Shown one piece after another: positions 51,054-63,700 of a DNA stretch of 64,000 nt. Origin of the DNA: Monarcha castaneiventris obscurior (lineage: Eukaryota; Chordata; Aves; Passeriformes; Monarchidae); contig JAMPIT010000583.1 of the NCBI GenBank assembly GCA_026261815.1, positions 992,001-1,056,000 on the forward strand, in the 5' to 3' direction. Numbering within the stretch: position 1 is the stretch's first letter; every line of letters begins with the position of its first letter. The translations under genes and the position numbers were made by a program. Below the pieces are notes generated by a model. That model saw only the letters and a program-made list of their open reading frames with translations. It was not told the origin of the DNA and searched no databases.

Positions 51054-52681
51054 ATTATAACCCACTGTAGTTATGACAATAATTGCTTTATACAGAAACT
51101 ACTGATAGCTACAGTGGAAACCAAACCCTGAAAACTAACGTTTCTATTCTTCAAGACAAAAATACCACTGACATCAGAACAACCTAATGGGCAAAGGCAC
51201 AGGACTTTGGAGTCCAAAGCTCCATTTCAGGAGCACCTCAATGACATTGATATGTCACTCCACTCACATTTCTTACTGGTCTTTGTGAAACAGGGAAAAT
51301 CACAGCACTTTTAGGTCTATGGGGCAATATTGCTATATAAAAGCCAAGAGATACAAAGCTGGTTATTACTATTACCAGCCTCTATCCAACCGCTGCTAAA
51401 ACCCAAAACCATAAAGCAATTGTTGCTACAGAGTTGCCAACATTAGGTTATTCTATTTCTACACAGCCATTATCATTACATAATTAGAGTAGCCAGGAAC
51501 ACATTTGCTGACTCGTTCTACTGCCATAGGATCCTTCCATGCTTTGCTGCCTATATTTTTCTTTTCTTTTTTCCCCCTCCTCACATTTGAAATATTCAGT
51601 GTAGTGGCTTTGTATATGCAAACAGCTTAATTTTCAGAAACATTCCATTCCCCTACCTGGCTGCCTAATATCAAAGACTGTGGTTTAAAATAAAGTAAAA
51701 TATGCCTTTAAGCTGCCTTGTTATGCCAGATTTTATAACAGGAGGAAGTAATGGGACTGAGATGAAGCAGCCTGGAGGTTCAGGCTGTTTATATTTCTTT
51801 GATATAATTTTCCAGGTACAGATATGAATAAAAACTGTACATCAGGGCCTCAAGAATTCAACTCTCTATCTGGAAAAGCACCTGATAGGCAAGTTCCAGT
51901 GAACTCAGTTGAGTAATAACACTCAAAAGTACTCCTCTGTCCCATTATTATGCACTTAACTACCACTTTATACACCAAGTTGCACCAACTCTTTAATTCT
52001 TTGCAAGGGTGAAGTCTTTAAAGGAAATCTGTGTACAAAAGCCTCTAAATATCACGCTTTTCACTTCATTAACACCTGAACAGCATTATATTGTTATGAG
52101 GGCTATCCATTAAATTCATCTGCATAAAAGTGTTTAATAGCAAATAATAATTTTTGAATGTAAGTTCCCAAACTCCTGTTGCAGAAGAAAATTTTATTTT
52201 TGCACATATTATAAGAAATTTCACTCAAAAAAAAAAAAAATCACTGTATGAATTCAGAAGTACACACTAATTAGTGCTTTGTATTTATCCCAATGAGTTT
52301 CACTGACCCTACAATTTCTTGAGCATTTTATTTTTGGAACCCACAGTGTAACAAATCATGACAGCCCTAGGAAAGTCCAAATACTGCTATTACACACACA
52401 AAATACATGTCTAGTACATATGACTGAAATCAAGATCATTCTAATGCAACTTCTGATGTAAATATAAAGTATATTTTCAAAATCAGTGTTGCATTTTATT
52501 GGCTATTGCACACAAAATTCAAAGACTAAAATCAACGTGTTATTCTGGCAACAAGCAATTTTTTGAATAATCAGATCCTGAGCACCCTTCTGAGGTGCCT
52601 GAAGAGTAATAAGTTACAGCAAAATTGCTCTGTGTCAACTGCTACAAAATGTATAACTCCTTCTGTGGAGGTGAAATCAGT

Positions 52682-52699
52682 TCTCCTCCTCCTCCTCCT
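52682..52699. repeat. (CTC)n trinucleotide run
   Basis: About six CTC/TCC units without interruption. Short polypyrimidine microsatellite. Confidence 0.85.
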
Positions 52700-52701
52700 G
52701 T

Positions 52702-52998
52702 TTCCACACAGTTCCATCCATTTTGTTCTTCAGTTTGCACAGTTATCCCACTGCTTTAGAGCAGTGAAACACATCTGACAAAGCCACTTACCAATTTAAC
52801 AAATATGCTTTAAACTAAACTTAAATACAACTTCTGGCACTGGGTACAGCTTCAGACTGTGTCCAAATTCAGTTTTCCCAAATGCCACTGCAAAGCGTTA
52901 AGAAAGAATTTGTCCATAGTTTTGATCCCAATCACAACTGAGCCACATTAATTGCAAACATCAGAACACCAGAGCCTCAGGCTCGATGGGAACCTCCC
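52702..52998. other. AT-rich spacer
   Basis: About 300 bp with nothing recognised, ending at the CR1 3' tip. Confidence 0.55.
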
Positions 52999-52999
52999 T

Positions 53000-53345
53000 T
53001 CACAGAATCCTGGAATAGGTAAAGGCTGGAGGGGCCCACGGGGGCTCCTCTGGTGCCACCTCCCTGCTCCAGCAGGGCCATCCCAGAGCACAGGGCACAG
53101 CAGTGTGTCCATGGGGCTCTGCAATATCCCCAGGGAGGAGACTGCACAGCCTCTCTGGGCACTCTGCTCAGGGCTGGGCACTGCCCAGGGCACAAGTTCT
53201 GCCTCCTGGGCAGGGGCAGCTCCCTGGGCTCAGGCCCTGCCCGTGGCTCTGGTGCCATTGCTGGGCCCCGGAGCAGAGCCCGGGCCCTGCTCGGAGCCCT
53301 CCCTGCACACAGGGACAGCCAGGGCTGAGGGCCCCTCTCAGGGAA
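53000..53345 (-). mobile_element. CR1 LINE 3' fragment, copy A2
   Basis: Antisense CR1. The 3' tip at the left (CACAGAATCCTGGAATAGG) precedes GGCTGGAGGGGCCCACGGGG and the same blocks as the 0.7-kb copy. 53023-53266 is identical at every position to 744-987. To the right it continues with GGAGCAGAGCCCGGGCCCTG and GGGCCCCTCTCAGGGAATCC, ending at about 53345. Both copies lie in the same orientation, about 52 kb apart. Frames of 67-164 codons on both strands are artefacts of the stop-poor sequence. Confidence 0.9.
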
Positions 53346-53349
53346 TCCA

Positions 53350-54287
53350 AGTCCTCTGTCCTGTAGGGCAACTGAACTAATTCTAAGGAATAAGTGATTT
53401 ACAACCATAACTTTGAAATTATAGACAAGATTCTTCCCTGCACCCCAGCTACTTGTGCCTAGAGCAAGCAAAAGCAGCGCTCAGGAGGACAAAAAAGTAC
53501 CTTCAGATTGCTCACAAAAATACTTCTTTCTTTCAAACATTTTGAGGCTGAAACACCAGTAACATAGTAGTTATGGCTTTGTAAGCACACAAAGTGTCCT
53601 TTATGGAGGACTGACTCACTTAATGCAAATTCTCCTCCAAAACAACACAAGGAGACAGGACCCTGCTCTACAGAGCTGCATTGGGATCAGCACAGAGGGG
53701 TGAACTGAAAGCAGAGGTATCCTTTGTAGGAAAAGATTTTGGGCCCGTCCATTTGCTGGAATTAAACCCCATCTTCTAAAAGTTTTAACTATACACAAAG
53801 TACCTCTAAGTGTATGAAAAACTAAGTGTAAGTCTATGATCAGCCAGTGACCTCAGCACAAATACGCCTTTACAGCTCACTCACAGAAAAGCACTTCAAG
53901 AAAGAAAGTTGTATCTATACAAAAACAAGGCAATGGTAGCAATTTTCAGAATTTGGAAATTTACAACTTAAAACAGACTTGTAACAAAGGCAAACACCAT
54001 TTGCCTTTGTTGCAGGGTTAGAAATTCAAGGAGAACGAAACACTTTTCTACAGATAAAGTGCCACCATATACAAGAAAACATGTTTTCTATTATTCACAT
54101 GTTCATATCAGAATGTGATAGTGCAGATGTTAAAAAAGAAAAATGAAAAAAGATATCTAGCTTCCAACATAATAGACAGACAAGTGGTCAAATACTTGTT
54201 AAATACAGGCTTAACTTCACAGAAAAAAAAAAGAAAAGAACCAAAAAGTTCGAGAAAACAAACTGCAAAACTACACAGAACATTGAA
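53350..54287. other. AT-rich non-coding DNA
   Basis: No gene or repeat recognised. Open frames from this stretch that run on into the CR1 composite (such as 54115-54768, 217 codons) gain their length from CR1 sequence. Confidence 0.55.
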
Positions 54288-54422
54288 GAGCAGGGTGGGC
54301 AGGCCCTGGCACAGGGTGCCCAGAGAAGCTGTGGCTGCCCCTGGACCCCAGGCAGTGCCCAAGGCCAGGCAGGACAGGGCTTGGAGCAGCCTGGGACAGT
54401 GGAAGATGTCCCTGCCCAAGGC
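54288..54422 (+). mobile_element. CR1 LINE segment, sense half of a back-to-back composite
   Basis: CAGGGTGGGCAGGCCCTGGC, GGTGCCCAGAGAAGCTGTGG, GGGCTTGGAGCAGCCTGGGA and ATGTCCCTGCCCAAGGC are in sense orientation. They correspond to the reverse complement of about 11166-11300 in the 11.1-kb copy. The last 60 or so bases and the octamer tail are missing. The segment meets the next one, of opposite orientation, without a spacer. Confidence 0.85.
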
Positions 54423-54740
54423 ACCCTCCCAGGGAACAATTCCTTCCCAATATCCCATCCAGCCCTGCCCTCTGGCACTGGGAAGCCATTCCCTGGCTCC
54501 TGGCCCTCCAGCCCTTGGCAATTGTCTCTCTCCATCTTTCCTGCAGCTCCTTCAGGCCCTGCAAGGCCACACTGAGGTCAGCCCAAAGCTTCTCCTGCCC
54601 AGGCTGAACAATGCCAGCTCTCGCAGCCTTTCCTGCCAGCAGAGCTGCTCCATCCCTCTGCTCATGCTGGTGCCTCCTCTGGGCTCTGTGCAGCAGCTCC
54701 AGCTCCTCCCTGGCCTGGCCCCAGGGCTGGACTGGGTCTG
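54423..54740 (-). mobile_element. CR1 LINE segment, antisense half of a back-to-back composite
   Basis: ACCCTCCCAGGGAACAATTCC onward is antisense CR1. It is gapless against 11296-11603 through 54730, with about five substitutions by eye. The copy then diverges (GGGCTGGACTGGGTCTGTCC). Its left edge starts at the point of the element where the sense half at 54288-54422 stops, with an overlap of only a few bases. The two halves therefore tile one CR1 copy. Confidence 0.88.
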
Positions 54741-54744
54741 TCCC

Positions 54745-57700
54745 TATCTCTGGGGCTCACCCTGGTAGCAGACAGCACAAAATGATTTGGGTAAGCTTTG
54801 AATGAAATGACCATGAAAGCAATGCAGGGCTATTCAGGGTTTGGGTGTGTGCAGAGATAAGAGTTGCTGTCAGCACAGCCACACTGAGGAGTCCATTGCA
54901 CTGCTCAGGACTTTTTGCCCAACCTCCCTGTAGAGCCTTTCAGATTGCCAACAGCTTGAGGTAAATGCAGCTTGAAGGACAGTGAAACTGGTCCTTAGGT
55001 GAGTAGATTTACTGGGCTTACTCATCTTAGCTACAAGGACCTGATATAAAGCTACAGAGAGGACAGTGAATTATCACCTTGAAGTATTTTACACCCAAAA
55101 TATGAAAATAATTCATCCTACAAAATGTCGATTGAAGATACAGTTTCAACATTTTTCCACCCTGTAATCCAGGTTTCCTTGTTATCAACACAGACACAGC
55201 TGTAAAACCTGCTTGGATGCAACTCCAGAGGAAGCCAGTTGGATATACCTGTCAATGACACCCCAAAATATTTTTTAATTTGGAAAATGCAGCATTCTAT
55301 AGCGCTCTCCCATTTACATCACAGAATCACATATCCTGCAGTCACTGTTAAATCCCTCTTTATCAGAAACCCTGCCATTTGCCTCTCAGGCTTAAGCCAT
55401 AGATTTAGACTCACTATAATTACAAATATTTTCACATGCCCATCAGATGAGTGGAACTTTCTGAAAACCCATCTCTATTTGCAGTTCCTCACCTTCTCTT
55501 AAAAGAGACAGGGACTCTGCAAAGAGGGTAGCTCATGTAAGGTAGGAATGTTCTGTACAACTTCTGATTCTCCAGCAGAGAACAGAGGTTCCTGCATCTA
55601 AAGAACTGCTGACAGTGTTGTAGCACTCTTACTGCTCCATGGCAGAAAAAGTAATACATTAAAAAAAAGTAAATAACGATCACTATAAAACACATTCCAC
55701 TGAAACACGGAATAAGAATGAGTTCCTATTGCTGAGCAATGATTTAAACTTATTAGCAATAAAACATAGGTGCACATTATAGTTCAATATTAACTGCATT
55801 TTTATGCATTTACAAGCACATATATTTAGAGAGAAGACAAACAGGGATATTGGACTAAATTCGTGACTTTCCAACATGGCTCATCTCTTCTCCTGCTTGA
55901 GTACTGCAGGAATTAACTTATCCATGAATTATCTCTTATAAACATCATACTTTAAATTAGCAGATAATTTACAAGACACCTTATGTAGATAGACAAACTC
56001 AAGAGTAAAAAAATAATAAAATGGTCATATCTTGCATGCTATGTCTCAGTTTCTCCAAGTCTGTATTTTTTTCTACATTTTTTGTCTCCTATTTTTACTA
56101 AAACTTTTTTCCTATTGCATGAATAAGGAGTTTTTAGCATATACAGATATACACACAGGTTTTTATATATATGTATATACACACACATATGTATGTGGGT
56201 GCATGCATATACACAAACATAGGAAAATTTATTTCCTTTTCTCTTGAGAAAATGAGTAGAGTTTTTATATTTTTCCAACTGGCACTGAAGGGGGAAGCAT
56301 GAAAAGAAAAATAACTGGCAGAAGATCTGGTAGATCTATGCCAAATGTGGCTTTGAGCAGGATGAACTCCATGTGCTGCTCACCTTATGACAACATTTAT
56401 ACCTCATCTTTTCATAAGCTTTATTTTGCCCCACCAGTCGATGTCAAAGTCACGTTTGTTCCCATGTTGGAAAGTTTGGGGAGGATCAGTGAGTGCATTG
56501 ATCCTTGTTCCCATTAAGACTATGCCAATGTTACGGAACGCTGAATACATTTACTGGGGAATTATGATTTTGCCCATCTGCCCAGGAGTAGAATCTAGAC
56601 TGTGTGCTTATGCCACGATATTTCATTTTCCATGTGTTAGGCTGAGCATGCCGGAGCTGGATCTCTCTCACATGGCACAGGGGAAAAAACCCCCACAGTG
56701 CTGGGAGAAGGGCAAAGCCACAGCCCAGAAAAACAGGCAATGAAGCTGCAATCATGGCACAGCTCCTCTCAGCATTTAGTGCCAGGGTGGTTCAGCACAC
56801 TGCATTCTGCAAGTGAGAAAACCCAATAAGGGGGCTGAGTGAAACATTTCAATGCAAATGCAATTGGCTTTGCTGGTCTGGAAACCAAAACCAACCAAAC
56901 ACTAAGAAGTAGCTTTTTAATTGCAATTAATATTTACAGGTTTGTGATATGTTTCAGCGGTAACTCAGTTTAACCTGAGTCAAAGCCAGTTCTGTTTATT
57001 TCCTGTTGTAACATTTAAGCCACTCCCTTTCTCCCAGCCTGTTTAACCAATGATTGTCTAACTGGTCAAAAAACTCATTTTTTACATTAACTGGCTTCCC
57101 CTGGCTGCCTTGGGGAAACCATCAGGATGGCAAAATCTTCTCCCAGAAGCTGTCTGAAGATCAATTCAAAAGAAACAGTTAATGATGGCAGGTACTATGA
57201 GCCAGGTTAAATCTTGACAGGATAATTTGCAGAACACACAAGAACATTCTTGAGATAAGAAATTAAAAAAAAAGATTCACTGCAAGGAGCTATTGTATGC
57301 TTTGCACTTAACACACATAACCTCAGAGTCACACACACACTTTAATATTCAAACACTGGGGCTTGGAAAATATCTGAGGTCTCCAACATCCTACGGTGCT
57401 TCTGAGGCCTCACTGGGGACAGTCCCCTTGGTACTGAGGTTATGAACACACTGCTGGGAGAACAAGCCAGGGTTCTCCTGCTCATTCCCTTTCCAGCAGA
57501 CAAAAATACACACAGGCAGATTTTCTGGGGAAAATTGTCTAGCTCCTCTACCAGCTAATTTAACTTTCCCCCAATCTCAAACATTACCCAGTAGCAAGGA
57601 AACCAATAGATTTGTGGGCATTGCTGTGTTCATCTCCACTTTCCTAAAATAAGTTTTCATATTTCTAAGCAAGAAGAAAAATATTATTATTTCCCCAAAC

Positions 57701-60700
57701 ACAGGTCCATTAGTATTTTATTGTGGAGATAAATACTGAATCTTCTAACAGTCCAAAAGTGCTTCAAGTAATTCAATTTTGAAGAAGGTCTTAATAATAT
57801 ATGTAGTAGCATTTTCCCCTTAGCAGCAGGAATATTGATCTCACACCATTAAGGTTTGCAGCGTTTTTAAAACCCATTACCTTTGTGCACATTAGCTCTC
57901 ACTGGCAGAAAGGGCATCACATTTGCCGTTAACTTCTGGCAGACATCAACACAAAAAGGTGATTCCACCTGCTGGAGTGTCTGCCTGATAATGTCAATCA
58001 ATAAGCAAAATCACTTTCTTACAGTTCTCATAAAACAAGACGTCTGCCACACACACGAGTACAGAAGTTGTATTTCTGTACTTAAAATATTAATGAGCCT
58101 TAAAATACTTGCTCTTACATATGCTAACATATATTTCATAAGTACCAGCAGATGCTTTATAAAGCATAAAAAGGAGTGGATCCAGTGTAACAGGGGCTGG
58201 GTAACACCAGAACAGATTTAAAACACTGACAGGCAGCACATACAGCAGGTCAGCACAGACACCACTGAATCATAAAAGAAAGACCTGTCAGCTTTCAGAT
58301 AAAGCTGGCACTTGATGATGATAAATTATTTACCAAGTGCTCTTGTTGAACCATTAGGAAAATCCTTTCTTCTTCCTCCACCATCCAGTCAAGTCAAGAG
58401 TACACCTCATGCTCATTTTAAAGCAACACACAATGAAAGAAAGCACAGTTTCAGAACAACAAACAGCAATGGAAGTGAGTGTGAGGATGCCAGCTAGGAG
58501 CTACCTTTGTTACAAACCTGAAAGTGTTTGGATTTTCATCAGCAATATCAAAATGGCCCAGAACAATGCACCCTGTGAAAGTGTATAATTAGGCTGGCAA
58601 GGAGACTGGGTGGCTGAAAAAGTATTGAGAAGGCACACGTTAAAAGAAAACAAAAAACAAACATTAAAGGCACTGCTGCACCTCCAGTATCAATGGTTTT
58701 CCTCAAGTTTCTTATGATTTCCTAGGAACGGCAGAAGAAAAATAGTTCTGCCTTAGACCCAGGCAAAATTATTCCATCCTAATAATCTTCTAGTCAGTAT
58801 TTCTTTTTTATGCCATGGAATTTTATGCCCTGACAACCCATTCCACAAGAACAGTCTCCTGCCATACTCCCAGCTTGCTGTGAGGCCTGAGCTGCACATG
58901 CAATTACTTAAAGACTTCAAACCCCCCAAAAAAATCCAGCTTCACTCAGCTTGCCTGTGTGTACAGCTGAAACCCAGACAATTCAGCTGTGAAACCACTT
59001 GTTCTTAGGTTCACAACACACCTCTAGCAGCAACTGTGGGCCCCAGAGGATTCTGGACACACTAAATCCAATCCCCTTACCTAAAGTTGGTATTAACAGA
59101 AATATTTAATCGGAAAGTTAGTTAGGATTTGCAAAAATATAGGAGATTATTTTGAAAGTGAATTAGTAATTTGTTATACATCAAAGGCATTAAAAAAAAC
59201 CTACAAAAAAACCTAACACACCTCAAAAATCACAGCAGTAAACTTTCAATCTTCTCTGGGATTAGATGTACTCTAAGCCACTAAAAACTGAAATATCTTG
59301 AAAGCAACAAGATATATAAAATACACTTAGTGCATAGACAATACAGGAGCCCCCTACACTGTTTCCACCTGCTGATATAATTGTTTCCAATTGGGTGCTG
59401 AGAGATCAATAAACTTTGAATGTCAAAAACCCCACAGTACCTTAACTTTCCAAAAGAACTTAAAATTTAAAATAACGCAGTGATTTCGTACATCCCGTGT
59501 TTAGATTTCTAAACACTCCATTCTTACATTAAACCAAGCAAGGCTTCAGTTTCACCTACCAGCTTCCCAAGAAAGCCTACTAAACACAAAAACATGCAAA
59601 TTAAAAAAAGAAAAACAAAATTAAAAAAAACCTCACAGAGAGAACTTCAGCTGGGTCAAATCTGTTATTCCGTGAGTCACTGAACCTATGGAAATGTGCA
59701 CCAATATAAGATTTGTCTCTGAGAAACTGCATTTCTATAGTATCTTTATACAGGTTGTTGTCAGGACTCTAAACACTGAAATATGCACATTATTTACACC
59801 TTTTTTAATAAATAATCCAGTTGAGTCTAAAAAAATACAGCCTAAGGAGTAAATGTTAGTTATTAAAATCACATATTATTCCTATTTGCTCTGAACTATG
59901 AAGCTATGTAGGGAAGAGAAAAAGGTTTAAGCATGCACTTAATGTTGTCTAGGTAATTTGCCACAGTAAATAACAATGATCAGCATTCCTGTATAGTGTA
60001 AGCTAAAGCAAGGCTTGAGGTGACTTTAGTCCCTTGAAAATAGACGTACTAAAATAAAGATGTATGTCCATCAACCCATTGTTAACAACCTGCCTGAAAG
60101 GGGCAAAATTTGAAAGCTGATTTTTCATGTTTAGCAAGTTCCAGGCAGGACTTTTGTTCCCACCAGATTTCAGCACACTGGGGTTCTACCTAGGGCATAA
60201 TCACCCAAGAGGAGACTTTCAGATACTTCTCAAGGGCCTGACATGTGGTTTGGAATGCCAGAATTCACAGAAAAAAATGCCCTTTTCTCCCTACACCCAC
60301 TGAGACCTGGCAGCACCACGTGACAGTGACAATCTTACCCAAAATAGACATTTTTCTAAACAGCAGAGTCACTGGTCACCTGTCAGTAAAATGCCTGACT
60401 CTGCTCTGCTGCAGGTACACCCTGGGAAAGATGGTCCAGTCCAATGCATCAGCCAAGTCACCCAAGAAATACAAGGCCTTCAAAGACAATTAAAAAAAAA
60501 AGCCAAAATCACATTAAGAAATATTATTTTTATAATTCAGTCATTACTGAGCACCTTACTAAAGGAACATAAGTAGTATGGATACAAGAATATTTTAGTT
60601 TGCATCCATTATATTCATAGGAAAAAATCACCTGTTATTTCTGGCGCTCAATCTAACCACAAGGAAAAAATTATGTCCTTTCACAAAATGGAGTTACAGA

Positions 60701-63700
60701 AGCTCAGGCCATAACAGCAAACCTGATCCAAAGTCTTCTAAATGCTGATAAATGTTTCTGGAGGCCTCAATGGCCTTTTTGTCATCTCAGCCCATAATTA
60801 ATATCACCTTCTGTGAAAAAGATTTAGGTTACTTATGGTTAAGTACAAAAATCAAAGCTCACTTGCACCAAAGGAAATACCTGCTTCCATACCCTCCGAG
60901 GTCAAAGACATTTCCAACTTTAACAACAAGGTACTCGGTTTATCTAGTTCATTAAATGCCTGGGAGATTTATTTTTTTAAATAATTAACATACCTGAAGT
61001 TTGATATGACTCTAGCATCTAATTTACACGGCAAGATGTTTGTGTTTGGAATTTCTGAATTGCTTCTGCATGAGAGGTAGGCTTTGATAAGTTTTTAATT
61101 AAACTGATAATATCACTTTAAAAGCTAAAACACCTAGAGTATAAAGGACACAAGTAATAACAGTTTTTATAAGGCTTAGCAGCTTTATAAAGCTTGCTTG
61201 CTTTGTGGAAGAAACTGCTTTTGTGAAAATGCATGTTTGCCATCTGATTGCTTCTGAAGAATATTTAAAGAAGGTTAGACACCTCTGGCTTTAAGAAGTA
61301 TTGTGTATTACCATTCCAATAATACAGTTTTGTTCTGTATTTCAAAGTGGGAGGGTTGTAAACCTTTCCTAGTGAACTAAATAGTTCTGCATTTCATGCT
61401 CTGTGCTCTTTTCAGAGAGCGAGCTTTGCCTCTGTGTTAAATTCTATGCTGTAAAGTGACATTTCTACTTAATTACATTGTACTTGCACTTTAACTACTA
61501 CAATTATTTAGAAAATATTGCTAACATCCTAAGAGGGGGCCGCCTTTTAAGCAGGTGAGTTCCAGTCTGGCTCACAAACACCAAAATGAGGCACTGCATC
61601 ATCTGTGGGATGTTTTACATGCAGCTAAAGAAGGAAGAAGAGGGAACCAAGCAGCTTTCAAATACACTAAGAACCTTTAACTGGGGATAAAGTATCTCCA
61701 ACATTGAACACCTCAGGCAAAATGACCAAATAACCACAAAGGTTAAGAACTGGCAAGACTCAGACAGGCCAACCTACATGGAAATTGACTAAATTGAACA
61801 AAATCATTTCCTGTGCGGGAATGGGTATCAACCTAAATCAGTAAAATCCGGGAATCAAGGCTTCAGCTGCCACACTGGTGATTTTTGAGAATTCCATCAA
61901 TTTCTCTTCACTGAGGACAATATAGAAAACCTGAGGTGACATAGAAAAGCAGATCCGTCAAAAGGCACCTGCTGGACATTTTGCCCAAAGTCTCCGTGTC
62001 ACCTGCTTGAGAGGAAAGCAGATTCTTACCAGACAGACTCAAAGTTGGGCTGCTGTTCCAACAGACTGGATCCTTCCAAAGGCAAATATCAGGGAGCAGT
62101 AGCAGGAGACAGGGCTTAGGTTAGAGCCTAAATCCAGTCCCAGCTCTGCTTGCCCTAACACGGATGGTCCACTGGCATCACCATGACTTTACACAAGGAG
62201 AGAGTGTAAAAATCCTTGGCAAGGCACAGCACAGAAGAGTAAATACTGCAATTCAGTCCTTGCTTGGATGAAATACTCAAGGCAGTATTCCGATGTTCTC
62301 TTAAAGCGTGATTTAAACACTGCCAGGCTTGGGGCTGATCTCACAGTGTGTTCAACACAGGGAGAACCTGACACACAGAGGGGCCAGACCTTCCTTTTTG
62401 TTGTGTGCTTAGCTACAAAATCACTGCGGTTTGTTTTTGTTTTGGGTTTTTTCCCCCTTGGATCCTTTTTATTTTATAGCAAATTTACACTACCATTGAG
62501 TTTCAGAGGAAGTAGCCTATGACTGGACACCTGAGTACTTTATTTTTTAAGTAAACAAAGTAATTTCTTTTAAGCGCTGTCATTACTTAAGAAGCAATAA
62601 ATTAATAGATTAAAAACATGAAATAATAATTAAGAACTGGTTTGAGCATAATTCAACACATCTAAATATATTTTTCAAAAAAAATTTTCTGCAGGATGGA
62701 TGTATTCATTCTACTCTGAAACACAAAAACCGGTCACAAAAACAAAAGATGAATTCCAAACACTAAACAGTTTTACAGGAACTGTAAAATTCAGTGCACA
62801 TTGTTTTAGTCTGAGTTATGCAAAATCTCATGAGGAAAAATAGTGCAACATCACTACTGACTGGAAGATTCTGATAAACATCCTTGCACATATTTTTCTT
62901 GCTCCACATCAAAACAGAAATTAAACCATTTTTTGTTTCTTTTGAAGAAACAAGCGTAACAGATACCAGCTCTGGAGTCAAATCTCTTGCTGTGCACTTG
63001 AGCATCGAAGCTGCCACCCAACAGGAATCGTACCTATGGAATATTTTCTGTAAAGCTCAGGCAAACTCAGCAATCTCTCTCCACTTGTATTTAGCTTTGA
63101 AATGCCCTGTTTCTATTTCAGGCTCTGAAAAGGGCTTATGTGCTTTAAAATTCATCTACCTTTACCAGCTCTAACAACTGGGCCAATAAAAGTTATTGCA
63201 AACCTTGGTCTCCTCTACTTCCTTAGACCCTCCTGCCAAGACCAACGTTCCATCCTATGCAGACCTTCAAAAATATTTGAAAATATTCCTTCTCTGAAAG
63301 AATCAATTTTAAATATCACTCATCAGATCATTACCAGTAGGTGGAAGACAAAATATTTTGTACTTTCTGTACACAGAGATAGGGAGGTTCTCAGGAATTC
63401 TGATGTGGATGAACACCAAATAGGGGTAGAGGACACACACAGGAGTCCACTCAGAACTTTTCATGGAAGAAGAAGAAAAGTTAACTTGGTTTGGGTTTGT
63501 TTGCATTGTCCATAGTTTGGTTTGATTTGATTTTTATTTTCAGAAGGCTCCTGAGGATCCAAACACCCTTTGCATGTTGTTGTGCATAAAGTTCTTTCCT
63601 AAGTTGTTCACTTCTGCCAATAATCCGTAGCCACTGGTAAGAGATCAGCAACAGTGCAGTCAGAACTCTCAGCTATTTTGCTGGGTGTTCCTTTCCCTAC

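Larger units (their letters stand above)
47300..52675. other. AT-rich non-coding DNA
   Basis: About 5.4 kb without a supportable gene. Short overlapping frames at 47541-49542 (60-85 codons) have no domains. Contains a possible CR1 tip, an AT hairpin and an 18-bp tandem duplication, listed separately. Confidence 0.5.

Noticed and set aside
54115..54768. 217-codon sense frame, the longest in the window
   Set aside because: It starts in AT-rich flank and continues through both halves of the inverted CR1 composite. Its length comes from repeat sequence.
63138..63515. 125-codon sense frame
   Set aside because: Begins at a non-ATG codon, no recognisable domain, and length is within chance expectation for 64 kb in six frames.
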